Below, one piece after another: positions 4,878 to 11,120 of a stretch of 11,120 bases of DNA (the first letter of the stretch is position 1; each line of letters starts with the position of its first letter). The DNA is from an uncultured Rothia sp. Lineage in GTDB: Bacteria; Actinomycetota; Actinomycetes; Actinomycetales; Micrococcaceae. Position numbers and translations under genes: made by a program. The notes below the pieces were generated by a model. It had not been told where the DNA came from, did no database searches, and saw nothing but the letters and a program-made list of their open reading frames with translations. Location of the stretch: positions 1 to 11,120 of the forward strand of contig NZ_CALJRY010000086.1 of NCBI RefSeq assembly GCF_937976295.1, written 5' to 3'.

Positions 4878-6206
4878 ATGGCAAGCGGCAACCCCATGCT
4901 AGACCGGCAGATGGGCCGGTGGTACCCGCTGAAGGAGCACCCGGTGCAGCTGGCGCTCATGAAGGCGGTGCAGAATGGCGTGAGGTTCCCGCTGGTGCCT
5001 GCAGGCCGCCGCAGCGGCAAAACGGAACGCGCCAAGCGCTTCCTAGCTCAAGAGGCCATGGCCAACGGTGGCGGCATGTACTTTGCCGCCGCCCCCACCT
5101 ACGCGCAGGCGAAGCGCATTTGGTGGGACGACATGAAGGCGCTTACTCTCAGCGTCCTGCACCCGAAACAGCCCAGCGAAGGTGAGCTGAAGATTTACCT
5201 GCCCAACGGCAGCGTGATACAGATCCTGGGCCTGGACACGCCGCAGCGGATTGAGGGTGTGAACTGGACCGGCGGAGTGATTGACGAGATTGCGGACGTG
5301 AAGAGCGCCAGCATGGAAGCGAACATCATGCCGGCGCTGAACACGGTGGACCCGCGACGGCCACACTACCGGGCGTGGTGCTGGTTCACGGGTGTGCCGG
5401 AAGGCCTCAACCATTACTACGACATGTGCGAGTACGCACAGACGAGTAATGATCCAGACTGGAAGGTTTTCCACTGGAAGAGCGCCGAGATTCTGCCCCC
5501 GGACGTCATTGAGGCGGCCAAGCGCACCATGAGTGCGAAGCAGTACCGCCAGGAGTACGAAGCGAGCTTTGAGACGGCCAGCGGCAGGATTTACGAGGAC
5601 TACGGCCCGCAGAACCATTGCAACGAGACCATCAAGGAATGGGAAGAACTGCACTGGATGCATGACCAGAACTTCACGCCGCTGAGTAGCGCTGTGGCGG
5701 TGCTGCGCATGGGGGTACCGTTTTTGCTGGATGAGGTGGTGCTGGAGAACGCGGTGAGCCGGCAGAGTGCCCTGGAGTTCGTTGAGAAGTTCCGTGACCA
5801 CAAGAACAAGATGGTCTACATCTACGGCGACCCGGCGGGGCGGGCCGGGGAGAAGCACGGGCATAAATCGGATTACACCGAAATCGAGACCGTGCTGCGG
5901 GAAGCGGGCTGGAAGTTCGAACGCAGGGTACGGCCCAAGCATCCGGCCATCAAGGACCGGCAGAACGCGGTACGGGCCAAGGTGCTGAGCGCGGATGGGC
6001 GGCGCTCGCTGTTCGTTAACCCGCAGACGGCCACATGGTGCCACAAGGCCCTGGCCACGGTGCAATTCAAAGAGGGCTCCACGTTCCAGGAAGACGATAC
6101 GAACAAGTATCAGCACATCAGCACGGCAATCGGGTATTTTGTGGACTGGCATTGGCCCATGGGTCGCATTCAAACGCGCAGCGGCGCAGCAACGGGGTTC
6201 TACTAA
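4878..6206 (+). CDS. Terminase large subunit
   Basis: A 442-residue packaging motor with an N-terminal ATPase and a C-terminal nuclease. Walker A is GRRSGKT (43-49). Walker B with the catalytic Glu is VIDE (134-137). The coupling motif is TGVPEG (171-176). The nuclease domain starts near residue 250 with HDQNFTP (Asp253), where relatives usually have DFN. It continues with YIYGDPAG (Asp318) and ends with HISTAIGYFVDW (413-424). That last motif usually carries Asp after HIS ('HxSDAxxY'); Thr416 stands there, and Asp423 is a possible substitute. The length is normal. No strong ribosome-binding site precedes the ATG at 4878, and in-frame ATGs exist at 4896 and 4911. Coupling to the small upstream ORF, which ends 2 bases earlier, favours 4878. 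The portal gene follows after 2 bases. Confidence 0.93.
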   Translation: MASGNPMLDRQMGRWYPLKEHPVQLALMKAVQNGVRFPLVPAGRRSGKTERAKRFLAQEAMANGGGMYFAAAPTYAQAKRIWWDDMKALTLSVLHPKQPSEGELKIYLPNGSVIQILGLDTPQRIEGVNWTGGVIDEIADVKSASMEANIMPALNTVDPRRPHYRAWCWFTGVPEGLNHYYDMCEYAQTSNDPDWKVFHWKSAEILPPDVIEAAKRTMSAKQYRQEYEASFETASGRIYEDYGPQNHCNETIKEWEELHWMHDQNFTPLSSAVAVLRMGVPFLLDEVVLENAVSRQSALEFVEKFRDHKNKMVYIYGDPAGRAGEKHGHKSDYTEIETVLREAGWKFERRVRPKHPAIKDRQNAVRAKVLSADGRRSLFVNPQTATWCHKALATVQFKEGSTFQEDDTNKYQHISTAIGYFVDWHWPMGRIQTRSGAATGFY

Positions 6207-6208
6207 TC

Positions 6209-7690
6209 ATGGCTGGAGTTCAGAACGTTCACCCTCTGTACACCCTCAACATGGAGGACTGGGAGCTGCTGCGGGACAGCTACCGCGGACAGCGCGCCAT
6301 CAAGAACGCCGGTTCAAAGTACCTGCCCCCCACCAAGGGCATGAGAATCGACGGCCTGGGGCCGGGGCAATGCGGGGCGGATGCCTACAATGCGTACCTC
6401 CTGCGTGCGGTCTACCACGAGTTCGTCAAGGAAGCCGTGGAGACGTTCATTGGCATGATGTGGAAGAAGCCGCCCACGATTAACCTGCCCAAGGGCATGG
6501 AAGGGATGCGGGAACATGCCACGCCGAACGGGGAGGGGCTCATGATGCTGCTGCGGCGCATCAACGAGGAGCAGCTCGTGAGCGGCCGTGTGGGGTTGCT
6601 GCTGGACCTGCCCAGTGTGGTTAACGGCCAGCCGGTGCCGTACCTGGCGATGTACACGGCGGAGAGCATCCGGAACTGGGACGACAGGGAGTTCAACGAA
6701 GGGGAACAGACCCTGAACCTCGTGGTCCTGGACGAGAGCGGCATGGTGCGACAGGACGATTTCAGCTGGAAGCGGGCACAGAAGTTCCGCGTGCTGCAGC
6801 TGGGGGACCTGCTGCGCAACGAAACGGAGGGCACTTACCGCCAGGGTGTGTTCACGGAAGACACGTCCCTGGAGTACACCCCGGACGCCATGATTACGCC
6901 GGCCGTGCGCGGGGTGCCGCTGAAGCAGATCCCCTTTGTGTTTATCAACTCCAAGGATAACTCTGCGACCCCCGACCGGCCGCCGCTGCTGGGGCTGGCC
7001 AACCTTGCGCTCACCGTCTACCGCAGCGAGGCGGATTACCGCCAGAACCTGTTCATGCAGGGCCAGGACACGCTGGTGATTGTGGGTGAGGTGCACCGCA
7101 ACGTAGGGGAAGGGGAAGAGCCGCTGCGCACGGGTGCAGGTAGCGTGCTGCAGGTGGAGCAGGGCGGGGAAGCGCGGTACATCGGCGTCAATAGCCAGGG
7201 GCTGCCGGAGCAGCGCCAGGCGCTGGAAGCGGATCTGGTGCGTGCGCAGAGCATGAGCGGCCGGCTGCAGAGTGGCACCGTGAACTATGAAAGCGGCTTG
7301 GCGCTGCAGGTGCGCATCGCGGGGCAGACCGTGACGCTGAATCAGATTGCCACAAGCGCGGCGCAGGGGCTGGAAAAGCTGCTGCGGATTGCTGCGGAGT
7401 GGCTGGGGTATGACCCCAAAGAGGTGGAAGTCAAGCCGAACCTGGAGTTCGCAGACTACGAGCTGTCCGGTAAGGACTTGGTGGAGTACATGAACGCCAA
7501 GGCCATGGGTGCCCCCATCAGCATGCTCAGCATTCACAACATGATGGCCCAGCGCGGCATGACGGACATGACCTACGAACAGGAGCTGGACCAGATTACC
7601 AAGGAAGGGGCCGACGGCGAGGTTATCCCGCTTACCCAAGGCACGCGCCTGGATACGAAACTGAAAGACGCCAGCCCGAGCGACGCCTGA
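6209..7690 (+). CDS. Portal protein, DUF4055-type
   Basis: A 493-residue protein that fits portal proteins of the DUF4055 group. A dodecameric portal forms the DNA channel at one capsid vertex and docks the terminase. Visible blocks include WELLRDSYRGQRAIKNAGSKYLPP near the N-terminus (given here as separate segments WELLRDSYRGQRAIKNAG and SKYLPP), YLLRAVYHEFVKEAVETFIG, and RGVPLKQIPFVFINSKDN. NLALTVYRSEADYRQNLFMQ and ESGLALQVRIAGQTVTLNQI follow. These parts match the clip, stem and wing pattern of that family in order. I chose the ATG at 6209, 2 bases after the large-terminase stop. The frame stays open upstream, but that part lies wholly inside the terminase gene and fits no family. Position between terminase and MuF-like genes is standard. 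Confidence 0.88.
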   Translation: MAGVQNVHPLYTLNMEDWELLRDSYRGQRAIKNAGSKYLPPTKGMRIDGLGPGQCGADAYNAYLLRAVYHEFVKEAVETFIGMMWKKPPTINLPKGMEGMREHATPNGEGLMMLLRRINEEQLVSGRVGLLLDLPSVVNGQPVPYLAMYTAESIRNWDDREFNEGEQTLNLVVLDESGMVRQDDFSWKRAQKFRVLQLGDLLRNETEGTYRQGVFTEDTSLEYTPDAMITPAVRGVPLKQIPFVFINSKDNSATPDRPPLLGLANLALTVYRSEADYRQNLFMQGQDTLVIVGEVHRNVGEGEEPLRTGAGSVLQVEQGGEARYIGVNSQGLPEQRQALEADLVRAQSMSGRLQSGTVNYESGLALQVRIAGQTVTLNQIATSAAQGLEKLLRIAAEWLGYDPKEVEVKPNLEFADYELSGKDLVEYMNAKAMGAPISMLSIHNMMAQRGMTDMTYEQELDQITKEGADGEVIPLTQGTRLDTKLKDASPSDA

Positions 7691-7706
7691 TTAGGAGGGC
7701 CACGCG

Positions 7707-8693
7707 GTGAAGACCAAGAGCGCGAACCAGAAGCTCTACGATGAAATGATAGCGAAGCAGGCCCAGCTGCACCGTGTGGCTATCAATGAGGCCGGTCGCT
7801 ACGTCGCCGAGTTCAAGGTTAAGGACCAGGAGTTCACCTACACCATCCACGACATGTGGCGCGAGGGCCAGTCGGTTGACCACAGGGCCAAGAAGTCCAT
7901 CTTCGCTAAGCTGAACGCCATACGGCAGGCCGTGTGGCGCAAAATTGTGAAATGGTTCCGCAAGTTCATGGGCCACCTGGCGAAGGCGGAGCGGCTGGAC
8001 TTTCGCAACATGGTGCTCACCAACGCGCCCAAGGAAGTGAAGGTATTCCTAACGGGTGCCACCAGCGTGGACGCTATCCTGCGGATGCCGGTGGTGGGGT
8101 ACAACGTGGAGAAATGGCTGCTGCAGCTGGCCGAAAGTGACGCCATCCGCCTGCGCGCCGCCACCTTTTCTGCTTCGTCTGCGCGGCAGCTGCAGGAAAC
8201 CACAGTAGGCACCAAGATCCTCAACTACAGCAACGGCACCAACGCGGTGGCCTACCGCAACATCCGCACCGTGGTCACGACGGCCACAGAGGGCGTGGCG
8301 TCAAATGTGCAGTACGCTATCACCTCCGAGAACCCGGGCGTGTTCACTAAGGAAGTCTACACAGCGGTGCTGGATACGCGCACGAGCGCGCTGTGCCGCA
8401 CCTTGCACGGACGGGTGTACGCGGTGGGGGAAGGGCCAGTGCCGCCGATGCACCCGAACTGCCGCAGCAAGCGGGTGCCGCTGTTTGAAGGCCAGGGGGT
8501 GCCGCCTGTGGAAACGTTCCAGGAATGGTTCGAGCGCCAGGATGAGGACACACAGCGCAAGGTTCTGGGCAAGAATAGATACGAACTGTGGCGGGCCGGC
8601 AAGTTGACGTTGGACAAGTTTGTTGATAGTGATGGCGAACAGTACACTTTGAAAGAGCTGTACGCGAAATACCCCGAAGCGTTTGAGGATTGA
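7707..8693 (+). CDS. Minor head protein, phage Mu gpF-like
   Basis: A 328-residue head morphogenesis protein. The C-terminal part holds the Mu F-like signature: VLDTRTSALC (Asp223, Cys230), HGRVY (His234), and PPMHPNCRS (His249, Cys252), whose Cys/His residues could bind metal. Proteins of this family sit at or inside the portal vertex and are needed for head assembly; some are ejected with DNA. The N-terminal 200 residues are mostly helical and basic, with no membrane segment. The start is a GTG with an excellent AGGAGG at 7693-7698, 8 bases upstream. That is the strongest ribosome-binding site in the head region. The gene follows the portal after 16 bases and precedes the scaffold-like gene by 3. 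Confidence 0.85.
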   Translation: MKTKSANQKLYDEMIAKQAQLHRVAINEAGRYVAEFKVKDQEFTYTIHDMWREGQSVDHRAKKSIFAKLNAIRQAVWRKIVKWFRKFMGHLAKAERLDFRNMVLTNAPKEVKVFLTGATSVDAILRMPVVGYNVEKWLLQLAESDAIRLRAATFSASSARQLQETTVGTKILNYSNGTNAVAYRNIRTVVTTATEGVASNVQYAITSENPGVFTKEVYTAVLDTRTSALCRTLHGRVYAVGEGPVPPMHPNCRSKRVPLFEGQGVPPVETFQEWFERQDEDTQRKVLGKNRYELWRAGKLTLDKFVDSDGEQYTLKELYAKYPEAFED

Positions 8694-8696
8694 CGA

Positions 8697-9488
8697 ATGA
8701 AACTGAAAGCCCGGCTGGACAGCCTGGAAGGTATCAACGAGAAGTTCCACGAGCTGTACCACGAGGTGAACGGCCAGTACGTGCTGGAAGCCATTGAGGG
8801 GCTGCGCCAGCAGGAAGACGTGGACCGGCTGCAGGAAGCGCTGCGCAAAGAGCGCAACGACCATAAGAAGCTGCGCGAGCAGTACCGGCCGCTGGGCGAC
8901 CGCAGCGTGGATGAGGTGGTCCAGGACCTGGAGCGCATCGACGAGTACCGCCTGGCTGCCGAAGGCAAGGTGGACGACAAGAAGCTCAACGACCTTGTGG
9001 AAAGCCGCATCAAGAGCCGCGTGGCCCCGCTGGAGCGGGAGAAGCAGAGCCTGACCGCCAAGCTGCACGAACTGGAAGGTGTGGTTACTCAATATCAGGC
9101 CGAGAAGCTGTGCCGGCGTATTACGGACGAGGTGCAGGCGGCCATCCGCAAGTCGCCGGGCTTCACACAGACGGCCCTGGAGGACGCGCTGATGCTGGCC
9201 GAGCGTGTTTTCCAGGTGGACGAAACCGACAAGGTTGTTACCAAGGAAGGCTGTGGGGTGACCCCCGGCGTGGACCCTGCCGTGTGGCTTACCGACATGC
9301 AACCCAAGCGGCCCCACTGGTGGGGTACCACCACGGGTGGCGGGGCAACGGGTGGCCGCGCTACCAGTGTGGCTAACAACCCGTGGTCCAAGGAAAGCTG
9401 GAACCTGACCGAGCAGGGTCGCATCTATCGCGAAAACCCCACACGGGCACAGCAGCTGGCCAAAGCGGCAGGGAAGGACATCCTGTAA
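8697..9488 (+). CDS. Scaffold-like coiled-coil protein
   Basis: A 263-residue, strongly charged protein directly before the major capsid gene. It starts with a motif common in phage scaffold proteins, FHELYHEVNGQYVLEAIEGL (residues 17-36). A long Glu/Lys/Leu coiled coil follows (about 38-140). Next come a Gly/Thr linker (about 210-222) and a conserved-looking end, NPWSKESWNLTEQGRIYREN, followed by PTRAQQLAKAAG. I infer an internal scaffold that guides coat assembly and leaves before DNA enters, because of position and architecture. I see no protease residues. GAGG at 8685-8688 lies 8 bases before the ATG. The stop is followed by the structured capsid leader. Confidence 0.72.
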   Translation: MKLKARLDSLEGINEKFHELYHEVNGQYVLEAIEGLRQQEDVDRLQEALRKERNDHKKLREQYRPLGDRSVDEVVQDLERIDEYRLAAEGKVDDKKLNDLVESRIKSRVAPLEREKQSLTAKLHELEGVVTQYQAEKLCRRITDEVQAAIRKSPGFTQTALEDALMLAERVFQVDETDKVVTKEGCGVTPGVDPAVWLTDMQPKRPHWWGTTTGGGATGGRATSVANNPWSKESWNLTEQGRIYRENPTRAQQLAKAAGKDIL

Positions 9489-9506
9489 GGCTTGCCCATA
9501 GCGGAA

Positions 9507-9585
9507 ACTCCTGGTGTATACTAAGCGCAAGGTCCATCACATGGGTGACTTGGGCGCTTTGGCAAACCCCCATTACACCAGGAGT
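9507..9585 (+). repeat. Long-range inverted repeat hiding the capsid ribosome-binding site
   Basis: ACTCCTGGTGTA at 9507-9518 is the perfect 12-base reverse complement of TACACCAGGAGT at 9574-9585. The right arm contains the AGGAG of the capsid gene. In an RNA covering both arms this would block ribosome binding. The left arm coincides with the promoter-like element, so a transcript started at that element would lack it. Confidence 0.65.
9508..9522 (+). promoter_or_regulatory. Promoter-like element upstream of capsid gene
   Basis: CTCCTGGTGTATACT differs by one base from the element before the endolysin at 2745-2759. TATACT (9517-9522) would serve as a -10 box and place a transcript start near 9529. 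TTGCCC at 9492-9497 is a weak -35 candidate with a long 19-base spacer. A dedicated promoter would suit the high demand for capsid protein. Confidence 0.55.
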
Positions 9586-9593
9586 CACCCATG
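9540..9593 (+). repeat. Inverted repeat pairing with the capsid start codon
   Basis: CATGGGTGACT at 9540-9550 is the perfect reverse complement of AGTCACCCATG at 9583-9593, and T9551 with G9582 adds a wobble pair. The right arm runs from within the ribosome-binding site through the whole ATG. It overlaps the right arm of the longer repeat by three bases, so the two stems exclude each other. Confidence 0.65.
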
Positions 9594-9624
9594 GCAAAGG
9601 GCGTGGTACGGCTTTCGGACGTGA
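9541..9624 (+). CDS. Possible leader peptide overlapping capsid start
   Basis: An ATG at 9541 opens 27 codons (MGDLGALANPHYTRSHPW and on) and ends with TGA at 9622-9624, inside the capsid gene in another frame. AAGG at 9529-9532 lies 8 bases upstream. Ribosomes moving through it would open the stem that hides the capsid start. There is no homology support and it may be chance. Confidence 0.2.
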   Translation: MGDLGALANPHYTRSHPWQRAWYGFRT

Positions 9625-10622
9625 TCGTTCCGGAAATCTTCAACCCCTACGTTCAGCTGCGGACCACCGAGCTGAGCAACCTCGTTCAAGCTGGCGTCAT
9701 TACTCTGGATGCGCGGCTGAATTCCAACCTCGCCGGTGAAGGCCTCACCTTCAACGTGCCGTTCTTCAAAGACCTGGATCAGGACGAGGAAAACATTTCC
9801 AACGATGATCCGGCAGTCAAGAGCACCCCGAACAAGATCGGTACCGGCCAAGAAGTTCAAATCCGCCTCAGCCGGAACAACAGCTGGTCGAGCATGGACC
9901 TGACCGCCGACCTGCTGGCCCATGACCCGATGACCAACATCGGCAATCGCCTCGCCACCTACTGGTCGCTGCGCCTGCAGCGTGCCTTCCTGGCGGTGGC
10001 ACAGGGCGTGTTCGCACACAGCGAGACCACCCCGGCCGGCGGCAGCACCCACACGGCCAAAGACCTGACCCACGACATCAAGGGCACCACCTTCGTGGAA
10101 GGCACCACCACCTTCGGCGGCAAGGCGTTCATTGACACGCTGCTGACGATGGGCGACCACATGGGCGATCTGTCGATCATTTGCGTGCACAGTCTGGTCT
10201 ACGGCCAGATGCGCAAGAACAACATGATTGACTTTATCCCGGTCAGCATCAACGGTGCCGCCCAAAGCGTGCCCACGTTCCAGGGCCTGCAGGTGGTGGT
10301 TAACGACAACATCCCCGTCAAGTCGGACGGCACGGTGGAGAGCTGGCTGTTTGCCCGTGGCGCGTTCGCCCTGGGCACCGGCTCTGCCAAGACCCCGACC
10401 GAAACGTGGCGTGACCCGGCGGCCGGTAATGGCAGCGGCCAAGAGGTGCTGTTCAACCGCGTGGAGTGGGCGCTGCACCCCGTTGGCTATGCCTACATCG
10501 GCACCGCCGCTGCGGGTGGTCCGAACAATGCCACTCTGGCCGCCGCTGCCAGCTGGAAACGTGTGTTCCCCGAGCGCAAGATGATCAAGATGGCTCGCCT
10601 GATTACCCGCGAATTCAAGTAA
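9591..10622 (+). CDS. Major capsid protein (HK97-like fold)
   Basis: A 343-residue coat protein. The N-terminus (VIVPEIFNPYVQLRTTELSN, then LVQAGVI and GLTFNVPFFKDL) fits major capsid proteins that use a separate scaffold. Family-like features continue through ADLLAHDPMTNIGNRLATYW, the helix-rich RLQRAFLAVAQGVF, and the A-domain stretch FIPVSINGAAQSVPTFQGLQ, which leads to VVVNDNIPV. The end has VLFNRVEWALHPVGYAYIG. I assign the HK97 fold from this pattern and from gene order. The ATG at 9591 has AGGAG 6 bases upstream. No capsid protease gene is visible, so assembly without cleavage is likely. A strong terminator follows 21 bases after the stop. That arrangement gives a nearly single-gene transcription unit for the most abundant virion protein. 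Confidence 0.9.
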   Translation: MAKGVVRLSDVIVPEIFNPYVQLRTTELSNLVQAGVITLDARLNSNLAGEGLTFNVPFFKDLDQDEENISNDDPAVKSTPNKIGTGQEVQIRLSRNNSWSSMDLTADLLAHDPMTNIGNRLATYWSLRLQRAFLAVAQGVFAHSETTPAGGSTHTAKDLTHDIKGTTFVEGTTTFGGKAFIDTLLTMGDHMGDLSIICVHSLVYGQMRKNNMIDFIPVSINGAAQSVPTFQGLQVVVNDNIPVKSDGTVESWLFARGAFALGTGSAKTPTETWRDPAAGNGSGQEVLFNRVEWALHPVGYAYIGTAAAGGPNNATLAAAASWKRVFPERKMIKMARLITREFK

Positions 10623-10643
10623 TCAGCAGGGCGGCAGCTATGG

Positions 10644-10688
10644 CACCGCCCCACTAACTGTGGTTATCCACAGGTGGGGCGGTGTTTT
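10644..10688 (+). terminator. Compound rho-independent terminator after capsid gene
   Basis: CACCGCCCCAC (10644-10654) pairs perfectly with GTGGGGCGGTG (10674-10684), followed by TTTT. Inside the loop, a second perfect hairpin, CTGTGG-TTAT-CCACAG (10658-10673), stacks on it. Only TAA is unpaired between them. GGGCGG at 10629-10634 can instead pair with CCGCCC at 10646-10651, an alternative stem that would disrupt the terminator. Confidence 0.88.
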
Positions 10689-10706
10689 CGTATTTAAGGG
10701 GACAAC

Positions 10707-11120
10707 ATGTCTGAGTTCAGCGAAATCATTGAGCGGTACCAAAACAGCCGTGAAGTGAACTACGGCAAGAGCAAGAACACTGCGGAGGTGGACCCTGCGC
10801 AGCTGCAGCGGGCGGTGGAAAATGCGCTGCAGGGCAACATTGACAGTAAGATTGCCACGGGGGTGAAGACGGAGCTGGGCAAGCCGTGGGAGCAGGACGC
10901 GGATGCTGCCGGTCACCAGGTTAAACGGCTGGGGGCACCGACACAGGATGACCACGCGGCAACGCGCAAGTATGCAGATGACAAATCTGCGGACGCGCTG
11001 TCGCAAGCAAAGACGCACGCACAGGACAAGAGCGATGCCGCGCTGCGCCAGGCCAAGGAATACACCGACCAGCGTATCAGTGGCCTGCCGCAGGGCGGCG
11101 GTGGACTGAAGGGCTCATAA
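10707..11120 (+). CDS. Small fibre-like protein, possible head or tail fibre component
   Basis: A complete 137-residue protein. Residues about 70-92 (QVKRLGAPTQDDHAATRKYA) match the short motif repeated in tail and head fibres, 'vknLgaPt..dDAatkkYvd', here as a single copy. It is followed by an Ala/Lys/Gln-rich helical stretch (about 93-124) that could trimerise, and a Gly-rich end (GLPQGGGGLKGS). It has no receptor-binding domain, so it is too short to be a full tail fibre. Its position right after the capsid gene suggests a capsid-attached fibre or the N-terminal adaptor of one, which is inference. AAGGGG at 10696-10701 lies 5 bases before the ATG. The stop is the last codon of the window. 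Confidence 0.72.
   Translation: MSEFSEIIERYQNSREVNYGKSKNTAEVDPAQLQRAVENALQGNIDSKIATGVKTELGKPWEQDADAAGHQVKRLGAPTQDDHAATRKYADDKSADALSQAKTHAQDKSDAALRQAKEYTDQRISGLPQGGGGLKGS

Larger units (their letters stand above)
9489..9590 (+). promoter_or_regulatory. Structured 102-base leader of the major capsid gene
   Basis: This is the longest leader in the window. It holds the CTCCTGG-TATACT element (9508-9522) and a ribosome-binding site AGGAG (9580-9584) 6 bases before the capsid ATG. It also holds three competing stems: 9507-9518 with 9574-9585, 9540-9551 with 9582-9593, and 9523-9528 with 9554-9559. The first two hide the ribosome-binding site or start codon. I infer control of capsid translation, possibly with different behaviour for read-through and locally started transcripts. 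Confidence 0.6.

Noticed and set aside
3308..4905. CATGCTAGACC repeated at 3308-3318 and 4895-4905
   Set aside because: An 11-base direct repeat containing the locally rare CTAG. Both copies lie within the first codons of unrelated genes (Met-Leu-Asp), with no further similarity around them. Chance is adequate.
5043..6173. Long open frame (376 codons) on the - strand opposite the large terminase
   Set aside because: It mirrors the terminase gene, which has clear motifs. Its translation is rich in Arg, His, Pro and Val, as expected for an antisense shadow in GC-rich DNA.
6035..6208. Upstream in-frame extension of the portal gene
   Set aside because: It lies fully inside the terminase gene and has no family-like sequence. 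The ATG at 6209, directly after the terminase stop, is the natural start.
6314..7639. Long - strand open frame (441 codons) opposite the portal gene
   Set aside because: Same antisense-shadow composition, and no ribosome-binding site or domain pattern.
8301..9530. Long - strand open frame (409 codons) spanning MuF end, scaffold gene and leader
   Set aside because: It crosses three well-supported + strand elements and reads as low-complexity Leu/Val/His shadow sequence.
1..11120. CRISPR arrays, tRNA genes, insertion sequences, integrase and attachment sites
   Set aside because: No spaced direct repeats, cloverleaf pattern, transposase or recombinase motif was seen on either strand.

Overview
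This window is a contiguous piece of a tailed double-stranded DNA phage (Caudoviricetes). It is GC-rich and almost wholly coding. Every supported gene is on the + strand, and there are frequent short overlaps between neighbours. The lysis genes include an inner-membrane and an outer-membrane spanin, so the host is Gram-negative, probably a GC-rich proteobacterium. The first 11 bases match the end of the Illumina adapter (TCTTCCGATCT). The window therefore starts at an assembled contig end, and the first gene is probably cut at its 5' side.

Layout. (1) 24-1732: a protein of unknown family, a protein ending in a Fis/HTH_8-like helix-turn-helix, and a PDDEXK-type endonuclease. (2) 1729-2736: a complete C5-cytosine DNA methyltransferase whose start overlaps the nuclease stop (ATGA). 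(3) 2785-4288: a compact lysis cassette of SLT-type endolysin, LydA-like holin, i-spanin and o-spanin, with long out-of-frame overlaps. (4) 4266-6206: terminase small subunit, a small unidentified ORF, and terminase large subunit. (5) 6209-9488: DUF4055-type portal, MuF-like minor head protein, and a scaffold-like coiled-coil protein. (6) 9591-10622: major capsid protein behind a structured 102-base leader and in front of a strong terminator. (7) 10707-11120: a small protein carrying a tail-fibre-type motif.

The genes form one head-building and lysis programme. The terminase pair packages DNA through the portal. MuF, scaffold and capsid protein build the procapsid. Endolysin, holin and spanins release progeny. 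The methyltransferase may protect phage DNA. The nuclease may process DNA branches or act together with the methyltransferase.

The most unusual material is non-coding. A 15-base element, CTCCTGGYGTATACT, occurs in two main intergenic leaders: before the endolysin and before the major capsid gene. In both, its TGGYGTA core has a perfect inverted partner (TACRCCA) close to the ribosome-binding site, and the variable base changes on both sides together. In the capsid leader, a second 11-base stretch is perfectly complementary to the start codon region. This looks like a shared promoter or operator combined with a translational switch. No gap longer than 300 bases lacks a gene.
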